A DNA stretch of 28,533 nucleotides, taken from assembly GCA_905215555.1 (NCBI GenBank), contig CAJMQU010000057.1, positions 1 through 28,533 of the forward strand, written 5' to 3'. The notes below the pieces were generated by a model. It was not told where the DNA came from and searched no databases. It was given only the letters and a program-made list of their open reading frames with translations. Source of the DNA: an uncultured bacterium (GTDB lineage Bacteria > Bacteroidota > Bacteroidia > Bacteroidales > Bacteroidaceae). Position 1 is the stretch's first letter. The number at the start of each line of letters is the position of its first letter. Position numbers and translations under genes: made by a program. Below are positions 7,942-16,067 of this stretch, in pieces.

Positions 7942-8706
7942 ATGAAGATTATTACATACAATGTAAACGGCTTGCGTGCAGCTGTCAGTAAAGGTTTGCC
8001 GGAATGGCTGGAACAAGAGCAGGCTGATGTGGTATGCATTCAGGAAACAAAGTTACAGCCGGATCAGTATCCGGAAGAAGCTCTGAAAGCATTGGGATAT
8101 AAACACTATTTGTATTCTGCACAGAAGAAAGGATATAGTGGAGTCGCAATTCTTACTAAGCAGGAACCGGATCATGTAGAGTATGGCATGGGTATAGAGG
8201 AATACGACAATGAGGGGCGTTTTATTCGTGCAGACTATGGCGATATATCTGTGGTAAGTGTATATCATCCATCAGGAACGAGTGGAGATGAACGCCAGGC
8301 TTTTAAAATGGTATGGCTGGAAAAATTTCAGGAATATGTGACTAAATTGAGGAAATCACGTCCGAAACTGATTCTCTGTGGAGATTATAATATTTGTCAT
8401 GAACCTATAGACATCCATGATCCCATTCGCAATGCCACAAACAGTGGCTTCTTACCGGAAGAGCGGGAATGGATGACAGGTTTTCTGAACACCGGTTTTA
8501 TTGATACTTTCCGATTGTTGCACCCTGAGCAACAGGAATACACTTGGTGGAGTTATCGTTTCAATTCCCGTGCAAAGAATAAGGGATGGCGTATTGATTA
8601 TTGTATGGTGACCGAACCCGTCCGTCCGCTGTTGAAGGAGGCACGCATTCTCAATGATGCTGTCCATTCCGACCATTGTCCCATGCTGTTGGAAATAGAA
8701 AAATAG
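7942..8706 (+). CDS. xth: Exodeoxyribonuclease III / AP endonuclease
   Basis: 254 residues, the normal length of the ExoIII/APE1 family. The catalytic residues of the EEP fold are in place: N7 (TYNVNGLR), E35 (IQETKL), D148 and N150 (GDYNICH), D219 (WRIDY) and the terminal D244-H245 pair (SDHCP). The enzyme cuts 5' to abasic sites and removes 3'-blocking groups in base-excision repair. The order of motifs and the closing segment make it an Xth-type enzyme. It lies 74 bases after the Nramp gene; the CGAxxG protein gene begins 15 bases after its stop, so those two form an operon. Confidence 0.95.
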   Translation: MKIITYNVNGLRAAVSKGLPEWLEQEQADVVCIQETKLQPDQYPEEALKALGYKHYLYSAQKKGYSGVAILTKQEPDHVEYGMGIEEYDNEGRFIRADYGDISVVSVYHPSGTSGDERQAFKMVWLEKFQEYVTKLRKSRPKLILCGDYNICHEPIDIHDPIRNATNSGFLPEEREWMTGFLNTGFIDTFRLLHPEQQEYTWWSYRFNSRAKNKGWRIDYCMVTEPVRPLLKEARILNDAVHSDHCPMLLEIEK

Positions 8707-8708
8707 GA

Positions 8709-8716
8709 AGGGAGGA
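8709..8716 (+). promoter_or_regulatory. Unusually strong Shine-Dalgarno site
   Basis: AGGGAGGA lies six bases before the ATG at 8722. Most genes in this window have A-rich leaders with no such site, as is usual in Bacteroides. It supports this start and hints that the gene's translation is set differently from its neighbours. Confidence 0.6.
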
Positions 8717-8721
8717 GAATT

Positions 8722-9183
8722 ATGTTTGAAGAAAGAATTGAGAAAGCGGCAGAATTGTTTAAGAGTGGTTTCAATTGTTCCCAGTCTGTTGTGCTCGCTT
8801 TTGCCGATATGTATGGATTTACAGAAGAGCAAGCGGCACGAATGGCTGCTTCTTTCGGAGGTGGTATAGGGCGCATGAGGCAAACGTGTGGTGCTGCATG
8901 TGGTATGTTCTTGCTTGCAGGCCTGGAAACCGGTGCAACAGACCCTAAGGATCGTGAAGGAAAGGGCGCCAACTATGCCGTAGTGCAGGAATTGGCTACT
9001 GAGTTCAAGAAACGCAACGGATCTACCATTTGTGCCGAATTGTTGGGTCTTAAAAAGCCCGAAGGAGTTTCAATGCCCGAAGAACGTACTGAACAGTATT
9101 ATGCTAAACGCCCCTGTGTCAAGATGGTAGAAGAGGCTGCACGCATCTGGGCTGAGTATCTAGAAAGTAAACGGTCTATTTGA
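8722..9183 (+). CDS. CGAxxG / C_GCAxxG_C_C family putative redox protein
   Basis: 153 residues, typical of the family TIGR01909, which is about 140 residues long with conserved cysteines. Seen here: C19 in GFNCSQSV, the core CGAACG (C56, C60), C104 (STICAELLG) and C132 (KRPCVKMVEEA). The family is predicted to be redox-active or metal-binding; its substrate is unknown. It has no signal peptide or membrane segment, so it should be cytoplasmic. It is coupled to the exonuclease III gene (15-base gap) and has a strong ribosome-binding site. The function stays open. Confidence 0.88.
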   Translation: MFEERIEKAAELFKSGFNCSQSVVLAFADMYGFTEEQAARMAASFGGGIGRMRQTCGAACGMFLLAGLETGATDPKDREGKGANYAVVQELATEFKKRNGSTICAELLGLKKPEGVSMPEERTEQYYAKRPCVKMVEEAARIWAEYLESKRSI

Positions 9184-9310
9184 CTGGAACAAACGATATG
9201 TTTGCTTACAACAGACGGTCTGTGTTGATAGGATGAACTATTATTGGGGGGCTTACTCGCTGAAAAAATGCTCTTTTTATGACATATGATGCAAAAAACA
9301 GATAATAATG

Positions 9311-9322
9311 TGTTATATAACA
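9311..9322 (+). promoter_or_regulatory. Perfect 12-bp palindrome at the -33 position of the winged-helix gene
   Basis: TGTTATATAACA is exactly self-complementary. Its right end is 10 bases before the -7 box at 9333, so it covers the place where the -33 element should be. That position suits an operator, possibly for the encoded winged-helix protein itself. No protein binding has been shown. Confidence 0.45.
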
Positions 9323-9332
9323 TAAAAATAAC

Positions 9333-9340
9333 TATCTTTG
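9333..9340 (+). promoter_or_regulatory. -7 box of the small winged-helix gene
   Basis: TATCTTTG matches the Bacteroides -7 consensus exactly and is followed by CCCC. The -33 region is TGTG (9309-9312, spacing 20), one base from TTTG, and overlaps the 12-bp palindrome. Confidence 0.65.
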
Positions 9341-9415
9341 CCCCTGAAATAAAATCTGAACCTCTTTTCTGAGAGAATTAAGATGAAAGCATGTATAACT
9401 AAAAACAAAAAGAAA

Positions 9416-9616
9416 ATGTTAAAAGAAAAAGCTGGTGAAACTGCAGGAAAAATTTGGAATGCACTGAATGGAACTGAAGGTTTAACTGCTAAACAAATCA
9501 AGAAAGCAACAAAGTTGGTAGACAAAGATTTGTTCTTAGGCCTTGGCTGGTTATTGAGAGAAGAAAAAATCTCTACTCAGGAAGTAGAAGGCGAACTGTT
9601 TGTTAAGTTGGTTTAA
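9416..9616 (+). CDS. Small winged helix-turn-helix protein (DUF2582 type)
   Basis: 66 residues starting MLKEKAGETAGKIWNALNG. The pattern GKIWNALNGTEGLTAKQIKK, then FLGLGWLLREEKI and a final strand FVKLV, is the winged-helix fold of the DUF2582 family common in Bacteroides. DNA binding is plausible but its role is unknown. An in-frame ATG at 9383 would add 11 residues (MKACITKNKKK). I prefer 9416 because the family sequence begins there and the 9383-9415 stretch reads like an A-rich leader (AACAAAAAGAAA). It has its own promoter with a palindrome and its own strong terminator, so it is a single-gene unit. Confidence 0.82.
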   Translation: MLKEKAGETAGKIWNALNGTEGLTAKQIKKATKLVDKDLFLGLGWLLREEKISTQEVEGELFVKLV

Positions 9617-9638
9617 GAGAGAGTGACATTTATCTTAT

Positions 9639-9685
9639 AAAAAGAAGCGTTGATACATTGTATATGTTATCAACGCTTCTTTTTT
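9639..9685. terminator. Strong bidirectional terminator between convergent genes
   Basis: AAAAAGAAGCGTTGATA (9639-9655) and its exact complement (9668-9684) form a 17-pair perfect stem with a 12-base loop. T runs occur on the 3' side for both strands, so it can end both the winged-helix gene (plus) and pdxH (minus, whose stop is at 9707). Confidence 0.92.
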
Positions 9686-9706
9686 GTATTCCATTCTTCC
9701 GATTGG

Positions 9707-10351
9707 TTAGGGGGCAAGTCTTTCCTGCTTCCAATTGCCGTCTTCCTGTGGGGTGTACAGGATACGGTCGTGCAAACGGTTTTCCCGTCCCTGCCAAAAT
9801 TCGAAACGGGTAGGGGTTATTGCAAATCCGCCCCAGTTGTCGGGACGTTTAATTTCATGTCCCGCCAGTTTGAAAACTTCTTTGACAAAGGCCCGCATAA
9901 TCTCCATGCGGCTGTTTATAACCCGGCTTTGCGGGGATATCCTTGCGCCGATCTTGCTTTTATAGGGTCTGCTTGCAAAGTAAGTATCTGAAATAGTGCC
10001 GGAGCATTTCTCCGCTTTGCCCTCAATGTGTATTTGTCTTTCGAGCTTATGCCATACAAAAGAGAGGGAGACATGCGGATTGCCTGCCAGTTGCCTGCCT
10101 TTACGACTCTCATAGTTCGTAAAGAATATGAATCTGTCATTTTCTAATCCTTTCAGCAGAACGGTGCGTGTGGAAGGTTGTCCTTCGGCTGAAACAGTTG
10201 CCACTATCATAGCCGTAGGTTCATCTTCTTGGCTGTTGATGGCCTCATTGAGCCATTCTTCAAACTGTTTGAAAGGATTCTCGTTGATGACACATTGTGC
10301 TAGCTTGCCTTGTGTATACTCTTTCCTTATTTCTGATATTTGGGCTTTCAT
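9707..10351 (-). CDS. pdxH: Pyridoxamine 5'-phosphate oxidase
   Basis: 214 residues, the normal length. PdxH uses FMN and oxygen to oxidise pyridoxine or pyridoxamine 5'-phosphate to PLP, the active vitamin B6 cofactor. Family marks: the N-terminal helix (ISEIRKEYTQGKL), the FMN-binding stretch STRTVLLKGLENDRFIFFTNY with SRKG after it, the SRPYKSKIGARISPQS block, and the C-terminal substrate/FMN motif RLHDRI (R192, H194) ending in RLAP. It lies 47 bases downstream of the fimbrillin-like gene on the same strand. No clear promoter is seen between them, so cotranscription is possible though functionally odd. Confidence 0.96.
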   Translation of the reverse strand: MKAQISEIRKEYTQGKLAQCVINENPFKQFEEWLNEAINSQEDEPTAMIVATVSAEGQPSTRTVLLKGLENDRFIFFTNYESRKGRQLAGNPHVSLSFVWHKLERQIHIEGKAEKCSGTISDTYFASRPYKSKIGARISPQSRVINSRMEIMRAFVKEVFKLAGHEIKRPDNWGGFAITPTRFEFWQGRENRLHDRILYTPQEDGNWKQERLAP

Positions 10352-10398
10352 ATTTTTGCCTTTGTTGCAGTATCGTAGTGATATAGGTTAGATATTAT

Positions 10399-11334
10399 TT
10401 ATTTCTGTATCGGGTAAATAGGATTTCCGGATTCGTCTACCTCTGTCCAGTCTTTGATGTTTACATTGGGAAATGATACGGAATTCCCGTCTATGACGGC
10501 ACTGAATACATATGAGAATCCTCCTGCCAGTTTGCCGGGAATGGGGATTTCGGCAGTGTAGGTTCGCGGAGTGGTTTCTCCGTCTGCCAGTACCTTTAAT
10601 GTTATTGCTATGGGGCTGGTGGCGCGTGTCGGCAGGACGATGGCTTGTGCCAAAAGGCCGTTTTTACCCATACTGAGCGGAGTGGTGTCGTAGGTGGTAG
10701 TGGCTTCAATGATACCTGTACGTAAGTCGAGGCTGGCCCCTGGGCTTGGAGGAAGAATACTTGCCGAAACCAAACTGTCAAGTTTTAATCCTTCACCGGC
10801 CGACAAGTCGATTACTATTTGGGAAGCTATGTGCTGAAATACGATAGGCATATGAATTTGTGAAGCTATGATGTCTTGTTGCAGATTCTCCCACCACAGA
10901 TAATCGACACCGTTCTTTAAAGGGGCGGAGACTCCATTGGTGATGACGGGAGGATAGCTTGAAGAATTCGTTGAGAAGGCATACATATTATATGTACCAT
11001 TACTTAAATACATTTTATATCCATCCACTCCTGCCAATATGCCTGCGGAAGAAGTGGTATACAAACCTTCGGCAAGTGGTTCCCTGAAATTGCTGTCCGA
11101 TGCCTTGAAAGCGTAAATCTGGCTATCTAATCCTTTGGACATAGGCGACATAGATCTGGTCACCTTACGGTTTTCGAGTGAAGCAGAAAATGTGATGAGC
11201 GCTTCAGTGTTGTTTGACGTCTCTCCCTGACCGGACTCTCCGTTTTCGGGAGCCGAACCATAAATGATAATTTCGTTTTTGGAACATCCGGCAAGCACCA
11301 AAAGGGTGCATGCAAAAATAATATACTTTCTCAT
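10399..11334 (-). CDS. Fimbrillin-like (Mfa-like) lipoprotein
   Basis: 311 residues from the start at 11334. The start is chosen because it begins a proper lipoprotein signal peptide, MRKYIIFACTLLVLAGC, with lipobox LAGC and the lipidated cysteine at residue 17; an ATG 30 bases upstream would only add MNINLNHITE. After the cysteine comes a Gly/Ser-rich linker, then ITFSASLENRKVTRS and a beta-rich body that ends NVNIKDWTEVDESG, the closing pattern of Mfa-like/fimbrillin proteins (PF13149 type). These are outer-membrane or surface lipoproteins related to the type V pilus subunits of Bacteroidales. Here the gene stands alone, with no anchor, tip or usher partner, so it may be an orphan stalk or tip protein or a non-pilus surface lipoprotein. 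Confidence 0.8.
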   Translation of the reverse strand: MRKYIIFACTLLVLAGCSKNEIIIYGSAPENGESGQGETSNNTEALITFSASLENRKVTRSMSPMSKGLDSQIYAFKASDSNFREPLAEGLYTTSSAGILAGVDGYKMYLSNGTYNMYAFSTNSSSYPPVITNGVSAPLKNGVDYLWWENLQQDIIASQIHMPIVFQHIASQIVIDLSAGEGLKLDSLVSASILPPSPGASLDLRTGIIEATTTYDTTPLSMGKNGLLAQAIVLPTRATSPIAITLKVLADGETTPRTYTAEIPIPGKLAGGFSYVFSAVIDGNSVSFPNVNIKDWTEVDESGNPIYPIQK

Positions 11335-11501
11335 TTCAGTTATGTGGTTTAGGTTAATATTCATACATAACAGTGTGATGATGGAATAGTTTTGTGGAAT
11401 CTATAATTTTGTTATAGCCGTCGAGGTCACCATATTTTTATTTTTTTTGCTCAAAAAGCGAAGATAAGCTGCACCTTAGCGTTAAAAATAGGCAAGCTTA
11501 T

Positions 11502-11532
11502 TTTGTACTGCCTTCGGTTTGCATTATCTTTG
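11502..11532 (+). promoter_or_regulatory. Complete Bacteroides promoter of lepA
   Basis: A -33 TTTG (11502-11505), a 19-base spacer and a -7 TATCTTTG (11525-11532) match the Bacteroides primary-sigma consensus fully. The start codon is 55 bases further on. Confidence 0.85.
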
Positions 11533-11587
11533 CGCACGAAAAAACAGAGTGAATACAATTAGATAATCGATTTAGGATAAAATATAG

Positions 11588-13369
11588 ATGAAGAATATAC
11601 GTAACTTTTGCATTATAGCCCACATTGACCATGGTAAGTCTACTTTAGCCGACCGTTTGCTTGAATTTACCAATACGATACAAGTAACCGGAGGACAGAT
11701 GCTCGATGATATGGATCTGGAAAAAGAGAGAGGGATTACCATTAAGAGTCATGCCATTCAGATGGAGTACACATACAAAGGTGAAAAATATGTTCTGAAT
11801 CTGATTGACACTCCGGGACACGTTGACTTTTCTTATGAGGTATCCCGTTCTATTGCTGCCTGTGAGGGTGCATTGCTGATTGTAGATGCTTCGCAAGGTG
11901 TACAGGCGCAAACCATCTCCAACCTTTATATGGCAATTGAGCATGACCTGGAAATCATTCCGGTTATCAATAAATGTGATATGGCAAGTGCCATGCCTGA
12001 AGAGGTAGAGGATGAAATTGTAGAATTACTCGGTTGCAAACGCAGCGAGATCATTCGTGCATCCGGTAAGACAGGAATGGGCGTAGAAGAAATTCTGGCG
12101 GCAGTTGTCGAGCGTATACCTCATCCCGAAGGTGACGAGGAAGCTCCCTTGCAGGCCTTGATTTTTGACTCAGTATTCAATTCTTTCCGTGGCATCATCG
12201 CTTACTTCAAGATTGTGAACGGAGTGATTCGCAAAGGAGACAAAGTGAAATTCTTCAATACTGGTAAAGAATACGATGCCGATGAAGTCGGTGTTCTCAA
12301 AATGGAAATGGTGTCGCGTCAAGAATTGCGCACAGGAGATGTAGGATATATTATTTCCGGTATCAAAACATCTAAAGAGGTAAAAGTGGGAGATACCATA
12401 ACTCACATAGCCCGTCCGTGCAAGGAAGCTATTGCCGGATTTGAGGAAGTGAAGCCGATGGTTTTCGCCGGTGTATATCCGATTGAGGCGGAAGACTTTG
12501 AAGACCTGCGTTCGTCTTTGGAAAAATTGCAATTGAATGATGCTTCGCTGACTTTCCAGCCGGAGTCTTCATTGGCGTTGGGATTTGGTTTCCGTTGTGG
12601 TTTCCTTGGATTGCTGCACATGGAGATTGTGCAGGAGCGCCTTGACCGTGAGTTCGACATGAACGTGATAACTACTGTACCGAACGTTTCCTATAACATT
12701 TACGATAAACAAGGTCATATGACGGAGGTGCATAACCCCGGAAGTATGCCTGACCCAACTTTGATAGACCATATCGAGGAGCCTTACATTCGTGCTTCCG
12801 TCATTACAACCACCGACTATATCGGGCCTATCATGACATTGTGTCTGGGCAAACGTGGTGAACTCGTGAAGCAGGAATATATTTCGGGCAATCGTGTGGA
12901 GATTTACTACGATATGCCTTTAGGAGAAATTGTTATTGACTTTTACGATAAACTGAAAAGCATCTCGAAAGGATATGCCTCTTTTGATTATCATGCCAGT
13001 GGATTCCGTCCGTCCAAGTTGGTGAAACTGGACATTTTGCTGAACGGTGAACCGGTGGATGCTCTTTCAACGCTGACACATTTTGACAATGCTTACGAAT
13101 TGGGGCGTCGTATGTGCGAGAAGTTGAAAGATCTGATTCCGCGACAACAGTTCGATATTGCTATCCAAGCAGCTATTGGAGCTAAAATTATCTCTCGTGA
13201 GACCATTAAGGCAGTGCGTAAGGACGTGACGGCGAAGTGTTATGGTGGTGACGTCAGTCGTAAGCGTAAGTTGTTGGAGAAGCAGAAAAGGGGAAAGAAA
13301 CGTATGAAACAAATTGGTAATGTTGAAGTGCCGCAGAAAGCGTTCCTTGCGGTGTTGAAATTAGATTAA
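11588..13369 (+). CDS. lepA: Elongation factor 4 (LepA)
   Basis: 593 residues, close to the 599 of E. coli. LepA is a ribosome-dependent GTPase related to EF-G that lacks domain IV and has its own C-terminal domain; it is linked to back-translocation and to 30S subunit maturation. All GTPase motifs are intact: G1 AHIDHGKST (11-19), G2 RGITIKSHAI, G3 DTPGH (74-78) and G4 NKCD (128-131). The LepA-specific part includes GFRCGFLGLLHMEIVQERL and the basic C-terminus (SRKRKLLEKQKRGKKRMKQI). It has its own consensus promoter and is divergent from the fimbrillin-like gene; the 253-base gap between them serves both. Confidence 0.97.
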   Translation: MKNIRNFCIIAHIDHGKSTLADRLLEFTNTIQVTGGQMLDDMDLEKERGITIKSHAIQMEYTYKGEKYVLNLIDTPGHVDFSYEVSRSIAACEGALLIVDASQGVQAQTISNLYMAIEHDLEIIPVINKCDMASAMPEEVEDEIVELLGCKRSEIIRASGKTGMGVEEILAAVVERIPHPEGDEEAPLQALIFDSVFNSFRGIIAYFKIVNGVIRKGDKVKFFNTGKEYDADEVGVLKMEMVSRQELRTGDVGYIISGIKTSKEVKVGDTITHIARPCKEAIAGFEEVKPMVFAGVYPIEAEDFEDLRSSLEKLQLNDASLTFQPESSLALGFGFRCGFLGLLHMEIVQERLDREFDMNVITTVPNVSYNIYDKQGHMTEVHNPGSMPDPTLIDHIEEPYIRASVITTTDYIGPIMTLCLGKRGELVKQEYISGNRVEIYYDMPLGEIVIDFYDKLKSISKGYASFDYHASGFRPSKLVKLDILLNGEPVDALSTLTHFDNAYELGRRMCEKLKDLIPRQQFDIAIQAAIGAKIISRETIKAVRKDVTAKCYGGDVSRKRKLLEKQKRGKKRMKQIGNVEVPQKAFLAVLKLD

Positions 13370-13404
13370 TATAAAAAAGCCTAAAAACAGATTCATATTA
13401 GCCG

Positions 13405-13445
13405 GAGGATTGTTCTCTTTCTGTAGGACTGTCTTGACAATCCTC
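13405..13445 (+). terminator. Possible terminator after lepA
   Basis: GAGGATTGT (13405-13413) and ACAATCCTC (13437-13445) are a perfect 9-pair inverted repeat, followed by TTTAT. The 23-base loop and short T tract make it weak. It may attenuate rather than stop transcription into the antiporter gene. Confidence 0.4.
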
Positions 13446-13474
13446 TTTATGTTGACAACTCTAACTGATAATAA

Positions 13475-14653
13475 ATGAGAAAAGTTCTATCGTTTTCGGC
13501 ATTCCTGGTGGTAGGTCTATTTGTTGCTCAATATCTTCCGGCATGGTCAGGTAATGATTATAGTACGGTGAAAACGGTGTCTGATGTGCTGTTATACATC
13601 TGCTTGGGATTCATTATGATTAATGTGGGACGTGAATTTGAGGTGGATAAGTCCCGCTGGCAAACCTATGCGAAAGATTATTTTGTGGCAATGGCTACGG
13701 CAGCTATGCCTTGGTTTCTGATTGCCATTTATTATATCTTTATTTTGCTTCCGCCCGACTACTGGAATAGTTGGGAAGCATGGAAAGAAAATCTGTTGCT
13801 GAGCCGTTTTGCCGCTCCTACTTCCGCCGGTATATTGTTTACGATGTTAGCCGCTATCGGTTTGAAATCCAGTTGGATTTATAAGAAGATTCAGGTGTTG
13901 GCTATTTTTGATGATTTGGATACTATCCTGCTGATGATTCCTTTGCAGGTTATGATGATCGGTCCACGCTGGCAGTTATTGGTGATTATCTTCATTGTCT
14001 TTGTGCTGCTTTCTTTCGGATGGAAGAAGCTGGGTAAATACAATATGCGTCAGGACTGGAAAGCCATTCTTTTTTATTCTGTTCTGGTGTTTGCCGCCAC
14101 ACAATCTTTATACCTTATTACGAAGAATTTATATGGCGATGAAGCTAGTATTCATATTGAAGTGCTGCTTCCGGCATTTGTCTTGGGTATGGTCATGAAG
14201 CATAAAGAGATTGATACGGCTTGGGAGCGGAAAGCTTCAACAGGCGTCTCATTCATCTTTATGTTCCTGGTGGGTATGAGTATGCCCCCGCTTCAGGGAA
14301 TCAGCCTTTCAGGAGATGCCGCGGGAGTGGTTTCCGTAACCGGTTCTCAGGAAATGATGCCTTGGGTTCTGATTATCATACATGTGATTATGGTGTCGTT
14401 ACTATCCAATGTAGGCAAATTGTTTCCGGTATTCTTCTACCGAGACCGTAAATTGAGTGAGCGTCTGGCACTTTCCATCGGTATGTTTACCCGTGGTGAG
14501 GTGGGAGCAGGGGTTATTTTTATTGCATTGGGATACAATTTGGGAGGTCCGGCATTAGTAATTTCTGTACTTACTATTGTGCTTAATTTAATATTAACAG
14601 GTATATTTGTGCTCTGGGTTAAAAAACTGGCGTTAATGAGCTATCAAGAATAG
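13475..14653 (+). CDS. Cation:proton antiporter-like membrane protein (CPA2/NhaA-like fold)
   Basis: 392 residues with about eleven to twelve hydrophobic segments. An acidic cluster lies within a membrane segment (D146, D147 and D149 in IFDDLDTILLMIPLQ), as expected for the ion-binding site of Na+/H+ antiporters. A late RGEVGAGVIFIALG segment resembles the conserved helix of CPA2-type exchangers. An inner-membrane Na+(K+)/H+ exchanger is the likely role; ion choice and direction cannot be told. It sits 53 bases upstream of nhaA on the same strand, so the two probably form a sodium/pH unit. It is shorter than KefB-type proteins and has no TrkA domain. Confidence 0.82.
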   Translation: MRKVLSFSAFLVVGLFVAQYLPAWSGNDYSTVKTVSDVLLYICLGFIMINVGREFEVDKSRWQTYAKDYFVAMATAAMPWFLIAIYYIFILLPPDYWNSWEAWKENLLLSRFAAPTSAGILFTMLAAIGLKSSWIYKKIQVLAIFDDLDTILLMIPLQVMMIGPRWQLLVIIFIVFVLLSFGWKKLGKYNMRQDWKAILFYSVLVFAATQSLYLITKNLYGDEASIHIEVLLPAFVLGMVMKHKEIDTAWERKASTGVSFIFMFLVGMSMPPLQGISLSGDAAGVVSVTGSQEMMPWVLIIIHVIMVSLLSNVGKLFPVFFYRDRKLSERLALSIGMFTRGEVGAGVIFIALGYNLGGPALVISVLTIVLNLILTGIFVLWVKKLALMSYQE

Positions 14654-14706
14654 CTTACAATGCTGGAATCGTCTTTAAGAAGCTAATACTTAAAATCGGA
14701 TAAATA

Positions 14707-16026
14707 ATGATTATTCTACGTACTGTGAAAAACATCTCGTCGTTGAATGTGGTGGCGAGCGTTCTACTGTTCCTGACGGCTATTTTGGCTGCTATTGTTG
14801 CCAATTCCTCGTTGGCTTCGGTATATCAAAGTTTCCTGTCGCAGGAGTTGCATTTGCGTATCGGGGATTTTAACCTGCTTTCGCATGGCGGTCATAATCT
14901 GACGATGATTGAGTTCATCAATGACTGCCTGATGACGATCTTCTTTCTGGCTGTAGGGTTGGAGATAAAGCGTGAGTTGCTGGTTGGGGAGTTGTCTTCT
15001 TTCCGAAAAGCGATTCTGCCGTTTATAGCGGCATGCGGAGGTATGATACTTCCGGTAATTGTCTATTCATTACTGGTGGTTTCCGGTACACCCGAAACGC
15101 AAGGCATGGCTATTCCTATGGCTACAGACATTGCTTTTTCGTTGGGTGTATTGAGTTTACTGGGCAAGCGGGTTCCTCTGAGCCTAAAAATCTTTCTGAC
15201 AGCTTTTGCGGTGGTGGATGACATTGGCGGCATTCTGGTGATTGCTATTTTCTATAGCAACGAGGTCGCCTACGGTTATCTGATTGTGGCAGCTATACTT
15301 TACATATTCCTATATTATATGGGTAAATTTGGCATGACACAGAAGATTTTCTTTCTTTTCTTTGGTGTGATTATTTGGTATTTGTTCTTGCAGTCTGGCA
15401 TTCATAGCACTATATCCGGTGTGATATTGGCATTCGTTATTCCTGCCCGTCCGCGACTGGATGCAGGTAAATACATAAGGCGTATCCGTGCCATTGTCAG
15501 TTCCTTTCCGGTGTTACAGTCCGACACTATTGTCTTGACCAACGAACAGATTGCCACGCTGAAGCAGGTAGAGAGAGCTTCTGACCGTGTAATCAGCCCG
15601 TTACAGTCTTTGGAAGATAATCTGCATGGAACGGTGAATTTTGTAATACTCCCTTTGTTTGCCTTTGCCAATGCGGGAGTAGTGCTCAGTGGGGGTGGGG
15701 ATGTTGTAGGAAATGTGGGACTTGCTGTTGGATTGGGTTTGCTTTTTGGTAAATTCTTGGGTATTTATCTATTTACCTGGCTGACTATTAAAAGCGGACT
15801 TGCCCGTATGCCCGAAGGCATGAACTGGAAAAACATTGCCGGGGTGTCACTGCTGGGTGGTATCGGCTTTACTGTATCTTTGTTCATTGCCAATCTTTCT
15901 TTCTCCGGTGTCTATCCAGAATTGCTGAATCAGGCAAAGTTCGGTGTGTTGTGCGGCACGGTCATTGCCGGAATATTGGGGTATATTGTACTGAACCAAG
16001 TGCTTCCGAAGAAAAAGAAAGCATAA
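14707..16026 (+). CDS. nhaA: Na+/H+ antiporter NhaA
   Basis: 439 residues, within the family range (E. coli 388; Bacteroides versions are longer). NhaA exports Na+ or Li+ in exchange for two protons and guards against salt and alkaline stress. Seen: the membrane start SLNVVASVLLFLTAILAAIV, FFLAVGLEIKREL, ATDIAFSLGVL (D141, matching the conserved aspartate near position 133 of E. coli), and AVVDDIGGI with D171-D172, the ion-binding aspartates D163/D164. LPLFAFANAGV and GGIGFTVSLFIANL close the fold. The extra length is a cytoplasmic loop at about 245-300. It follows the other antiporter by 53 bases. Confidence 0.96.
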   Translation: MIILRTVKNISSLNVVASVLLFLTAILAAIVANSSLASVYQSFLSQELHLRIGDFNLLSHGGHNLTMIEFINDCLMTIFFLAVGLEIKRELLVGELSSFRKAILPFIAACGGMILPVIVYSLLVVSGTPETQGMAIPMATDIAFSLGVLSLLGKRVPLSLKIFLTAFAVVDDIGGILVIAIFYSNEVAYGYLIVAAILYIFLYYMGKFGMTQKIFFLFFGVIIWYLFLQSGIHSTISGVILAFVIPARPRLDAGKYIRRIRAIVSSFPVLQSDTIVLTNEQIATLKQVERASDRVISPLQSLEDNLHGTVNFVILPLFAFANAGVVLSGGGDVVGNVGLAVGLGLLFGKFLGIYLFTWLTIKSGLARMPEGMNWKNIAGVSLLGGIGFTVSLFIANLSFSGVYPELLNQAKFGVLCGTVIAGILGYIVLNQVLPKKKKA

Positions 16027-16067
16027 ATATAATAAGGTATATTGACTAACTACTGGTAATATTAGTT

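Noticed and set aside
9383..9415. Extended N-terminus of the small winged-helix protein
   Set aside because: The 11 added residues (MKACITKNKKK) look like translated A-rich leader; the domain begins at the ATG at 9416. This remains the less certain start in the window.
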